The notes under the pieces were generated by a model. It worked only from the letters and a program-made list of their open reading frames with translations, made no database searches and was not told the origin of the DNA. 64,000 bases of DNA from NCBI GenBank assembly GCA_035455745.1, contig DATIEP010000055.1, forward strand, positions 1 to 64,000, written 5' to 3'. The translations under genes were made by a program, and so were the position numbers. Origin of the DNA: JADGGM01 sp027307005. Lineage in GTDB: Bacteria; Gemmatimonadota; Gemmatimonadetes; Gemmatimonadales; Gemmatimonadaceae. Shown piece after piece: positions 57,601 through 64,000 of the stretch; within the stretch, counting starts at the first letter, position 1, and the number at the start of each line of letters is the position of its first letter.

Positions 57601-57766
57601 GCTTCTCCCTCTGGCGTTAGGCCTGGGCCCCGGCAGCGAACTGCAGCGCCCGCTGGCGCTGGCCGTGATCGGAGGCCTGGCCCTGTCGACGCCGATCACC
57701 CTGTACGTGGTGCCGTCGTTAGTCATGGCGATCCGCGCCCGGCGCCGCTCGGCGGCGGCCGCGTAG
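54686..57766 (+). CDS. RND efflux pump inner-membrane permease
   Basis: The 1026-residue pump has twelve membrane segments in two halves with two large periplasmic loops. The proton-relay segment reads GLVIDDAVVITENIARH in the first half, with paired Asp, and GLIVKNGIILLDFTRYR in the second. The length matches the HAE/HME families. The DD pair and EN motif do not decide between drug and metal export, and no CusA-type Met triad is evident to me. It is energised by proton flow and works with the two preceding gene products. Confidence 0.93.
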   Translation: MSLFDYLVRQRRFIYLVVALLSVAGIGAALQLPSAIYPELVFPRITVVAQGSALGARQIVFSITRPLEEAVSVVPGVSRVDSKTIRGSSQIDVTFTPNTDMIYALQLVQARVNEARQQLPPGIQIDVARLTPSLFPILSYNLEGGDPATLYDIARYQIKPLLSRIPGVGLVEVQGSDVREIEVVADPERLASAGLSYDDLAAAIDSAITPQAVGRVARDYRQYLIVTDNEAHDVDDVANVVVSDGLRVRDLATVMLGTEDHVSVIAGDGRPAALLNVTRQIGGNTLLIADSVAAIARQVQRTLPPGVRLKPVYDQASLVRDAVRSVRDAMLVGAVLAVLILLVFLRHARITAISATSIPLTLMITVFVMRLLGQTFNLMTLGAMAIAIGLVIDDAVVITENIARHVHLTADRHAAIREAVRELVWPVTSSTITTVVVFLPLGLLQGVVGQFFHALSITLSIAVLVSLLLALTIIPLLSEQFVTAHDVEGEGADDRGPGVSARIGRMLGRLTNAYSRSLDAALRHPRRTVVIAALLAAGGVVAYQFTGTGFLPEMDEGAFVLDYFTPGGTALAESDRQVRIAESILARTPEISGTSRRLGAELGLFATQQNSGDIVARLVPRSERDRSVDEVIDDVRPKIQAAAPRLHIEFVQILSDVINDLAGAARPIEIKLFGAQLDALERYAKTLAEPMSKVDGIEDLYDGVSEPAAEMLLRVDGAEAARVGLTPAQVGSAVSASLLGVEAGQVHAGDRPIGVRVRAPDSVRYDPLRLGSLPVMTGATGRAIVPLSSLASVHAVDSRAELDRENQQQMLDMTADVSNRSLGDVIKDVKAVLAAHPPPAGIRVELAGQYASQQEAFRALLLVLGLAGVSVVAVMVIQFESFIEPLIIALAAPVSFVGAVLLLLITGTPLNVSSFMGLILLVGLIVKNGIILLDFTRYRMRHEGMALDAALRDAARVRLRPILMTTLCTLFGLLPLALGLGPGSELQRPLALAVIGGLALSTPITLYVVPSLVMAIRARRRSAAAA

Positions 57767-57814
57767 GCCGGCTCCGACATTCCCGATCGCGACGACGCCA
57801 ACGGACTTGCGGGC

Positions 57815-58456
57815 CTACCTCGTGTCGCGATGCTCGGCGTTCGGCGCGGATTTCTTGCGCATCTTCGATTCGATCGTGCGACGCCAGATCCAGAGCCCGG
57901 CCACGACCAGCACGACGAAGATGGCGAGCGCCCAGCTCGCGTCGCCAACGATGCTCTGGAGCCGCTCCAGGTTGCGCCCGAACAGATAGCCGATGAGGCC
58001 GAACGCGGCCGCCCACACAATGCCGCCGCTCGCGTTGTACATCGTGAAGCGCCCGTAAGGCATGCAGCCCACGCCGGCGAAGAGGGCGGCCCAGGTGCGC
58101 AACAGCGCGATGAACCGGCCGAAGAAGACCGTCTTCGCGCCGTGTCGCTCGAAGAAGCGCTTGACGTGCTCGAGCTTCGCGTCGTTCACGCGGAAGAACC
58201 GGCCGTACCGGCGCACGAACGCGATGCCGCCGCGCCGGCCGATCCAGTAACCTGCGGCGTCGCCGAGTATCGCCGCCGCCGCGGCGACGGCGATGACCAA
58301 CGCAATCTCCATGTGGCCGCGCGCGGCGAGCGCGGCCGCCGCCACGAGCGCGGTTTCGCCCGGCACGGGCATGCCGAGGCTCTCCAGGCCGACCACGAGA
58401 AACAGGAGGCCGTAGCCGTACGTCCGAAAGAGCTGGAGAAAATTCTCGTGGAGCAT
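57815..58456 (-). CDS. DedA-family membrane protein
   Basis: The 213-residue protein has the DedA signatures ESLGMPVPGETALVAAAALA and FFGRFIALLRTWAALFAGVG, about four to five membrane parts and a basic C-terminus. DedA proteins are thought to recycle undecaprenyl phosphate or phospholipids across the membrane and affect resistance to cationic peptides in several bacteria. That fits with the arn operon nearby, which uses undecaprenyl phosphate as carrier. The ATG at 58456 gives the usual N-terminus. It starts 14 bases after the outer-membrane protein stop and is probably cotranscribed with it. Confidence 0.92.
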   Translation of the reverse strand: MLHENFLQLFRTYGYGLLFLVVGLESLGMPVPGETALVAAAALAARGHMEIALVIAVAAAAAILGDAAGYWIGRRGGIAFVRRYGRFFRVNDAKLEHVKRFFERHGAKTVFFGRFIALLRTWAALFAGVGCMPYGRFTMYNASGGIVWAAAFGLIGYLFGRNLERLQSIVGDASWALAIFVVLVVAGLWIWRRTIESKMRKKSAPNAEHRDTR

Positions 58457-58470
58457 CCGTGAGGCCGATG

Positions 58471-60564
58471 TCAGAGCACGCGCCAGAGTGCCGGCGCGAC
58501 GTCGAACGAGAACGTCCACCGGCCCGCCCCGCGCCGCAGCCCTCGCGCGACATCGAACCGGGCGAGGTCGAACAGCACCAGGAGCCCCGCGCCGATCGAT
58601 GGATACCATCCGCGCGCTGCGCCGGCGAAGGGCGCGCCGTCCGTCACGTACACCGTGTGGACGTACGGCGCGAGCGTGGCCGAGGCCGGAGCGCGACCGA
58701 ACGCGCCCAGCGAGATCGCCGGAAACGGGATCGGCATGCGCCACTCGGCGTGCCCGGTTAGGCCGACCCGGGCCGCGAATTGGTGGAAGTCGTAGCCCGG
58801 TCCGCTCACCGGTCCGCCGAGAAAGACGTATTCCTGCGCCGGCACATCGGACGAGGCGCGCACGCCGGCCGCCGTCGCATCGAGCACCAGGGCGTCGCCG
58901 CCGACCTTCCGTTGGGCATGCGCCTCGAGCGCCGCGCGCTCGAAGGTCGGATGGGCCGCGGCGAGCGTCGTGTCGCGGCCCTCGTACCAGCCGCCGCGCA
59001 GCTCCGCGTGCAGCGTCAGATCGCCTAACGGAGTCGATGCGAACGTCCGGCGCAGCGCGAGGCCGAGACGCGCCTCGCGCAGCGACCACGCAGGCAGCGT
59101 GGCGCCGTACGCGCCGTGCCACGGTGTCGCGTGCACCGCGAGGCGTCCCTGCTCCTCGTACGCCCCCGTCATCGACCAGTCCGCTCCCACGAGGCGGCCC
59201 AGCGCAAGGTCGAGGCCCACGCCGCGCACGTCGTAGGGGTCGGTGCGATCCGAGCCGAACTCCTGCGCCGCGATGCTGTTCGCGAGCGGCGAGGCCTCGG
59301 CGATGTCGCCGGCCTCGCGGTAGTCGCGCATGGCGAACAGCCCGATCGAGCGGCCCGGCGTCCATTCGTAGGCGAACGAGGCGCGCCCCTTGGCCTGATG
59401 GTCGTCGAAGCCCCATCGGCCGGCGGCCGAGACCGCGAGGCCGCTGCCCAACAGCGCCGTCGCCCCGGCCCCTAACGCCAACCCCTCGACGCGGTTCACG
59501 CGCGCGATATCGGACAACCGTCGCGCCGCCGGTTCCACGCCGGCCGCGCGCGAGACCGCCTCCGCGCCGACCAGCGATCGCACTTCCTCCTGCACCCGGC
59601 GCACGTCGGCCTCGGTCGCGGCGCGCACGTCCGCCGGCAGCGAGTCCAGAATCCGCCCCGTCCAGTGGTATGATGATACGATGGATTGCGGCGCCTGCAC
59701 GATCTCGGGACCCGCAAACAGCGATGGCGCGAGATGCGCGTTGATCCGGTAGCAGCAGATGTCCCACCGCCCGCGGATGATGCCCCTCGCCGGAAAGCGC
59801 ATCCACGTCCCCGTGCGCCGGATTTCGATGTCCTGGTGGTAGGGCAGCCAGTAGCGGTCGTCGACCAGCGCGTTCTCGAGCACGACCGAGATGTCCTCGA
59901 GCGCCGGGTCCAGATACGCCGGCCGCGTGAACGCGAACGCCATCCGCACCACCTGCGCGCTCGCCGTGTCCAGATAAATCTCGCCCACGATTCGCGCCGC
60001 CTGCTCGTCGCGCGGACGCACGGCAACCTCGTAGACGAACCGATCCTGTCCCGCGAGACGGATCTCGAGCGAGTCGCGAATGGCGAAGTCGTAGAGATGC
60101 AGCCCGTCGGCCGACAGCGGGTGCGGCACGTCGCGCACCTCATCGCCTTCGCCCAGACGAATGAAATTCGGGAAGTTGTTCTGAACGATCCCGAGATGGT
60201 CCTCGTGATACTCGATGTCCGTCGGCAGGAGCAGCGTGTCGCGCCGCCCTTCGATGATCTGCTTGCTGAGATCGGGCGCGCGCCAGTAGACTTGGAGCGC
60301 CAGCTCGTCCGACTTCACGATGGACGGTGGATCGGGGAAGCCCTGCCCGAGTTGGACCAGAAACGTGAGATAGCCGTGCGCGGTGGCCTGATAATCCACC
60401 AGCGTGCTGTCGGCGAGTTGCGCGGCGCGGCCCGCTGTCGCGCGCTCGACCAGCGCCATCGTGCGCGGGTCGTCCCATGCCTGCGCGCCGGCGGGTCGTA
60501 CGGCGGTCAAGAGACCCACCAGGACACACAACGCGGCGGCGTGCGCCGCGGAGAACCGAAGCAT
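58471..60564 (-). CDS. Large outer-membrane beta-barrel protein of unknown function
   Basis: The 697-residue protein has a signal peptide ending PAGAQ, a soluble domain of about 330 residues (including the strand-rich VGEIYLDTASAQVVRMAFAF segment), and a C-terminal half with many alternating strands, glycines and aromatics typical of a barrel, for example FSFDVAPALWRVL at the end. It resembles DUF5686/BamA-like proteins in architecture, but I see no POTRA motifs and name no family. It is divergent from trpE and upstream of dedA. Confidence 0.7.
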   Translation of the reverse strand: MLRFSAAHAAALCVLVGLLTAVRPAGAQAWDDPRTMALVERATAGRAAQLADSTLVDYQATAHGYLTFLVQLGQGFPDPPSIVKSDELALQVYWRAPDLSKQIIEGRRDTLLLPTDIEYHEDHLGIVQNNFPNFIRLGEGDEVRDVPHPLSADGLHLYDFAIRDSLEIRLAGQDRFVYEVAVRPRDEQAARIVGEIYLDTASAQVVRMAFAFTRPAYLDPALEDISVVLENALVDDRYWLPYHQDIEIRRTGTWMRFPARGIIRGRWDICCYRINAHLAPSLFAGPEIVQAPQSIVSSYHWTGRILDSLPADVRAATEADVRRVQEEVRSLVGAEAVSRAAGVEPAARRLSDIARVNRVEGLALGAGATALLGSGLAVSAAGRWGFDDHQAKGRASFAYEWTPGRSIGLFAMRDYREAGDIAEASPLANSIAAQEFGSDRTDPYDVRGVGLDLALGRLVGADWSMTGAYEEQGRLAVHATPWHGAYGATLPAWSLREARLGLALRRTFASTPLGDLTLHAELRGGWYEGRDTTLAAAHPTFERAALEAHAQRKVGGDALVLDATAAGVRASSDVPAQEYVFLGGPVSGPGYDFHQFAARVGLTGHAEWRMPIPFPAISLGAFGRAPASATLAPYVHTVYVTDGAPFAGAARGWYPSIGAGLLVLFDLARFDVARGLRRGAGRWTFSFDVAPALWRVL

Positions 60565-60609
60565 GATCGAGAAATGTCGCGGGCTCGAGAGCAGGCGGCA
60601 AGCGACGCG

Positions 60610-62121
60610 ATGATGATGCCCGACCGCTTCGTCGCGCTCGCCGAGTCCGGTGGACTCGTCCCCGTGTGGCGCGATTGTATGCTCGACGCGGACACGCCGG
60701 TGTCGGCATTCGCGAAACTGCGCCGCGGACCGTTTGCGTTCCTCCTCGAATCGGCGCCCGCGGGCAGCGAGACGTGGGCCCGCTATACCTTCCTCGGCAC
60801 CGAGCCGCGCGCGGCGTGGCGATTGCGCGACGGCATCGTCGACGACTGGACGCCCGACCGCGGCTGGCACGGCGCGCGGCGCGCCGCCGATCCGTTGGAC
60901 GATCTGCGCGCCCGCCTTACGGAGTACGCTCCCGCGCACGTGCCCGAGTTGGGCGCGTTCTGGAGCGGCGCCGTCGGGTATTTCGGGTACGACGTGGTGC
61001 GGCTCCTGGAGCGGCTGCCTAACGCACCGCCGCGCGCCATCGACGTGCCGGACGCAATGTTCGTGTTCACGCGCGCGCTGGTCATCATCGACAATCTGCG
61101 CGCGCAGGCGCGCGTCGTGGTCGCCGTGCCGGTCGAGCCGGGTCTGGACGCCCTGGCGCGGCGCGCGCTCTACGACACCGCGGAGCGCGAGATCCAGGCC
61201 GTGATCGCGCGGCTGCAGGGACCGGGCGCCCTGCCGCCTCTGGCGCTCGACGACTGCGCGCCGCCCGCCCTGGGCGTGTCCTCGTACGCGCGCGAGCACT
61301 TCGAGCGGGATGTCGAACGGATTCGCGACTACATCTTCGCCGGCGATTGCTTTCAGGCGGAGCTGGCGCGGCGCATCGCCGTGCCAGTGGACTTCGAGCC
61401 GCTGTCGCTCTATCGGGCGCTGCGAGCGCTCAATCCGTCGCCGTACATGTACCATCTCGTGCTCGACGGCATGGAGTTGGTGGGCAGCTCGCCCGAGCTG
61501 CTCGTGCGCGTCGCCGACGGCACGGTCACCGTTAGGCCAATCGCCGGCACGCGCCCCCGCGGCACATCGCCGGAAGAGGATGCGCGGCTCAGCGCCGAGC
61601 TCCTCGCCGATGAGAAGGAACGCGCCGAGCACGTCATGCTGGTCGACCTCGGCCGCAACGACGTCGGGCGCATCGCCGCCTATGGAACGGTGCGCGTGAC
61701 GGATCTCATGGTGGTCGAGCGCTACAGCCACGTGCTGCACATTGTCAGTCAGATCGAGGGCGACCTGCGCGGCGACGCGTCGGCCATCGATGTGTTTCGC
61801 GCGACCTTCCCTGCCGGCACGCTCACCGGCGCGCCGAAAGTGCGCGCCATGCAAATCATCGACGAGCTCGAACCGGAGCGCCGCGGCCCCTACGGCGGCG
61901 CGGTCGGCTACATCGCGGCCGGAGACCGGCGCATGGACCTCGCCATCACCATCCGCACGTGCGTCATCGCCGGCGGTGTCGCGAACGTGCAAGCGGCCGC
62001 GGGCATCGTCGCCGATTCGGTGCCGGCCCGCGAGTTCGAGGAAACCGAAAACAAGATGCGTGCGCTCCTGACGGCGATCGGACGCGTGCGCGCGGCGTCG
62101 CGGACCGGCTCGCCGGCTTGA
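60610..62121 (+). CDS. trpE: Anthranilate synthase component I
   Basis: TrpE (503 residues) makes anthranilate from chorismate with ammonia from TrpG. The chorismate-binding half contains DCFQAELARR-type sequence, the IAGTRPRG loop, ELLADEKERAEHVMLVDLGRNDVGR, GTLTGAPKVRAM and RGPYGGAVGYI. The FAFLLESA segment near residue 39 is the tryptophan feedback site LLES, which favours TrpE over PabB. Three ATGs in a row begin at 60610; an ATG at 60571 is also possible. TrpG is not in the window. Confidence 0.9.
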   Translation: MMMPDRFVALAESGGLVPVWRDCMLDADTPVSAFAKLRRGPFAFLLESAPAGSETWARYTFLGTEPRAAWRLRDGIVDDWTPDRGWHGARRAADPLDDLRARLTEYAPAHVPELGAFWSGAVGYFGYDVVRLLERLPNAPPRAIDVPDAMFVFTRALVIIDNLRAQARVVVAVPVEPGLDALARRALYDTAEREIQAVIARLQGPGALPPLALDDCAPPALGVSSYAREHFERDVERIRDYIFAGDCFQAELARRIAVPVDFEPLSLYRALRALNPSPYMYHLVLDGMELVGSSPELLVRVADGTVTVRPIAGTRPRGTSPEEDARLSAELLADEKERAEHVMLVDLGRNDVGRIAAYGTVRVTDLMVVERYSHVLHIVSQIEGDLRGDASAIDVFRATFPAGTLTGAPKVRAMQIIDELEPERRGPYGGAVGYIAAGDRRMDLAITIRTCVIAGGVANVQAAAGIVADSVPAREFEETENKMRALLTAIGRVRAASRTGSPA

Positions 62122-62146
62122 CGGCGGCGCGGGCCGCTCCTATGAT
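62118..62146 (+). promoter_or_regulatory. Sigma70-type promoter of padR-ADOP operon
   Basis: TTGACG at 62118-62123, a 17-base spacer and TATGAT at 62141-62146 form a good promoter that overlaps the trpE stop codon. It lies 31 bases before the padR ATG, leaving a short leader with an AGGGGAG ribosome site at about 62165-62171. Confidence 0.7.
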
Positions 62147-62147
62147 T

Positions 62148-62167
62148 GTTTCATCTGAAACTTTCAG
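62148..62167 (+). promoter_or_regulatory. Candidate PadR operator (triple half-site palindrome)
   Basis: GTTTCA-TC-TGAAAC is an inverted repeat immediately after the -10 box, and the second half joins a further TTTCAG so that CTGAAA-C-TTTCAG is a second perfect dyad. Three alternating half-sites over the transcription start suggest the site where the PadR product represses its own operon. Confidence 0.6.
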
Positions 62168-62176
62168 GGGAGCGGG

Positions 62177-62518
62177 ATGGCGGACGGCCTCGCGCTGGTC
62201 AAAGGCACGCTCGACGTGCTCGTGCTCAAGAGTCTGTCGTGGGGCCCGCTCCACGGCGTGGAGATCACGACGTGGCTCGAACAGCGCACCGGCGGCAGCC
62301 TCGCCGTCGACGAGAGCGCGCTCTACTACGCCCTCCACCGCATGGAAGCCCGCCGCCTCGTCACCGCCGACTGGGGCCTAACGGAAAACAACCGCCGCGC
62401 GCGCTACTACACCATCACCTCCGCGGGACGCAAATGGCTCGCGGCGGAATCCGATCAGTTCCTGCGGTACGCCCAGACCGTGTCGGCGGTGCTGCGCGCT
62501 CGCGCGCGCTTCGCCTGA
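62177..62518 (+). CDS. PadR-family transcriptional regulator
   Basis: The 113-residue winged-helix protein contains LVKGTLDVLVLKSLSWGPLHGVEITTWLEQ, then ESALYYALHRMEARRLVTADWG (recognition helix) and ARYYTITSAGRKWLA (wing), the complete short PadR form. It is 20 bases ahead of an ADOP permease gene, an arrangement common in Acidobacteriota and Gemmatimonadota. It likely represses this operon through the palindromes at its promoter; the inducer is unknown. Confidence 0.92.
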   Translation: MADGLALVKGTLDVLVLKSLSWGPLHGVEITTWLEQRTGGSLAVDESALYYALHRMEARRLVTADWGLTENNRRARYYTITSAGRKWLAAESDQFLRYAQTVSAVLRARARFA

Positions 62519-62538
62519 CCCCGGCGCCGAGTCACGCC

Positions 62539-64000
62539 ATGCCTCGTCGTCGATTCTTCACGCTCCCGGCGTTCAGCGGCCGCCGCGCGCGTCAGGAGAT
62601 GGACGAAGAAATCCGCTTCCATCTCGACACGCGGGCGGCGCAGTTTCGCGAGCGTGGCTACTCCGACACGGACGCCATGGCCGAAGCGCGGCGCCGCTTC
62701 GGGACGAGCAACCACGCCGTCACGCGCCTCGAACGCTCGGCGACGCGCCGCGAACGGCGCATGCAGTGGAACGCGCGGATCGATGCCCTGCGTCAGGACG
62801 TGCGTTACGCCCTGCGCGGCATTCGCCGCGCACCGGGGTTCGCCGCTGCAGTCATCGCCACGCTCGCGCTCGGCATCGGAGCCAACACCGCGATCTTCAG
62901 CGTCGTGCACGGTGCGCTCCTGTCCCCGCTGCCGTACGGCCATCCCGATCGCGTCGTGCAGGTGTGGAACCACTGGCGGAATTGGCCGCGCACCTGGTTG
63001 TCCCGGCCGGAGGTGTACGACTATGCGCAGGATTCGGCCGTGTTCTCCAGCTTCGCGGCCTATACCACCGGCGCGGTGAACATCACGGGCGGCGGCGACG
63101 CCGAGCGCGTGAACGCCGGATTCATTCAGGCGTCGCTCTTCGACGTGGCCGGCGTCCACCCGTACCTGGGTCGCGCCTTCACGGCCGCCGAGGATCGGCC
63201 TAACGGACCGCGCGCGGTGATCCTGCTCGAGGACTTCTGGCGGCGCCGCTATGCGGGCGATCCATCGATCGTCGGGCGTACGATCCTGGTGAACGACCAG
63301 CCGTACACCGTCGTCGGCATCGTGCCTCGCGACTTCCGTCTGCCGCTCCAATTCGCGGGCGACCACGCCCAACTACTCCTGCCGATTCAGCTCGGACCGG
63401 TCAACGAAAGTGAACGCGGGGGCCACGACTATGACGCGATGGCCCGCCTCGCGCCCGGGATCACACTCGCTCGAGCGCAGCAGCGCCTCGACGCGCGCAT
63501 CGCGCGGATCAAGCGCCAATATCCGGCGCAGTACGGCGCCGAGTTCGGCGCGACGCTCGTCCCGGTCGCGGACCAGGTGCGCGGCGACGTGCGGCCGGTC
63601 CTGTACGTTCTGCTCGGCGCGGTGAGCTTCGTGCTGCTCATTGCGTGCGCCAACGTCGCCAGCTTGTTCGTGGCGCGCGCCGAGGCCCGCAGCCGCGAAA
63701 TCGCCGTGCGCGCGGCGCTCGGCGCGGGACGCGCGCGACTCGCGTCGCAGTTCATCACGGAGTGTCTCGTGCTCGCCGTCTGCGGCGGCGCGCTCGGCCT
63801 GGCGTTCGCGTTCGTATTCGTGCGCGCGATCACCCACGCAAACGTGCCGAACCTGCCGCGCCTCGATGCGATCGCGATTGATGGACCCGTGCTCGCGTTT
63901 ACGTTAGGCGTGTCGATCGTGACCGGCCTGCTGTTCGCCTGCGCGCCGATCTTCCAGCTCGGGCGGGGGACGTCGCACGACGTGCTCAAGCAGGGGCGCG
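62539..64000 (+). CDS. ADOP-type ABC transporter permease (MacB/FtsX-like), cut by window end
   Basis: About 487 residues are present and the frame continues beyond the window. The N-terminus has the short ADOP helical domain (RARQEMDEEIRFHLDTRAAQF), then a linker DALRQDVRYALRGIRRAPGFA, the first membrane segment (VIATLALGIGANTAIFSVV), a MacB-type periplasmic domain, and the FtsX-like membrane block with LLGAVSFVLLIACANVASLFVARA. ADOPs have duplicated permease cores of about 800 residues, so a second half is expected downstream. The matching ATPase and substrate are unknown. Confidence 0.9.
   Translation, partial: MPRRRFFTLPAFSGRRARQEMDEEIRFHLDTRAAQFRERGYSDTDAMAEARRRFGTSNHAVTRLERSATRRERRMQWNARIDALRQDVRYALRGIRRAPGFAAAVIATLALGIGANTAIFSVVHGALLSPLPYGHPDRVVQVWNHWRNWPRTWLSRPEVYDYAQDSAVFSSFAAYTTGAVNITGGGDAERVNAGFIQASLFDVAGVHPYLGRAFTAAEDRPNGPRAVILLEDFWRRRYAGDPSIVGRTILVNDQPYTVVGIVPRDFRLPLQFAGDHAQLLLPIQLGPVNESERGGHDYDAMARLAPGITLARAQQRLDARIARIKRQYPAQYGAEFGATLVPVADQVRGDVRPVLYVLLGAVSFVLLIACANVASLFVARAEARSREIAVRAALGAGRARLASQFITECLVLAVCGGALGLAFAFVFVRAITHANVPNLPRLDAIAIDGPVLAFTLGVSIVTGLLFACAPIFQLGRGTSHDVLKQGR

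Overview
This window looks like a chromosomal segment of a high-G+C, outer-membrane-bearing bacterium, most probably a member of Gemmatimonadota or a close relative. The support is lipid A-modifying arn genes, porins and TolC-type proteins, a PadR regulator next to an ADOP-type permease (a pairing common in Acidobacteriota and Gemmatimonadota), very compact operons with 4-bp ATGA/GTGA overlaps, and many GTG starts. The lineage is inferred from gene content; no marker gene search was possible. I see no prophage, insertion sequence or CRISPR array. No gene-free stretch exceeds 300 bases. The longest, 13081-13347, holds a strong inverted repeat and a candidate Pho box.

Layout. 1-2454: the 3' part of a SpoU-type RNA methyltransferase, an M48 lipoprotein protease and a REC-GGDEF protein. 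2578-7867: thiD, then a minus-strand nucleotide salvage operon (5'-nucleotidase, an 81-residue unknown, adenosine deaminase, purine nucleoside phosphorylase) and uridine kinase. 7864-24919: a large phosphate region with phoB-phoR, a small STAS-like gene, pstS1, a porin, pstS2, pstC, pstA, two pstB genes, phoU and ppx. Opposite these lie ppk and a pit/DUF47 pair cotranscribed with deoC. A small ArsR/SRPBCC unit sits between ppk and pit. 25801-42978: rhomboid, dnaK, a DegP-type protease, tRNA-Leu(UAG), two related secreted proteins (one frameshifted), an M1 peptidase, the conserved tig-clpP-clpX-lon-engB cluster, a hexapeptide acyltransferase and a lipoprotein. 42987-50240: a seven-gene minus-strand operon for 4-amino-4-deoxy-L-arabinose addition to lipid A (Nudix, arnT, arnB, arnC, a split arnA, arnD). 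50405-57766: a divergent two-component system followed by a TolC/MFP/RND efflux system. 57815-64000: DedA, a large outer-membrane protein, trpE, padR and the start of an ADOP permease.

How it works together. Extracellular nucleotides can be dephosphorylated in the periplasm, giving phosphate for Pst/Pit uptake and nucleosides for salvage by ADA, PNP, Udk and DeoC. Surplus phosphate is stored or released by Ppk and Ppx. The arn genes, the two-component system, the RND pump and possibly DedA form an envelope-defence neighbourhood.

The most unusual signal is not a gene. The seven-base word GTTAGGC (reverse complement GCCTAAC) occurs about 80 times in 64 kb by my hand count, against roughly 7 expected from base composition. 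It occurs on both strands and in every reading frame, forces otherwise rare codons (TTA, CTA, AGG) and even supplies stop codons. This resembles dispersed genome-wide signal words such as DNA uptake sequences or cyanobacterial HIP1, and I do not know of a description of it.
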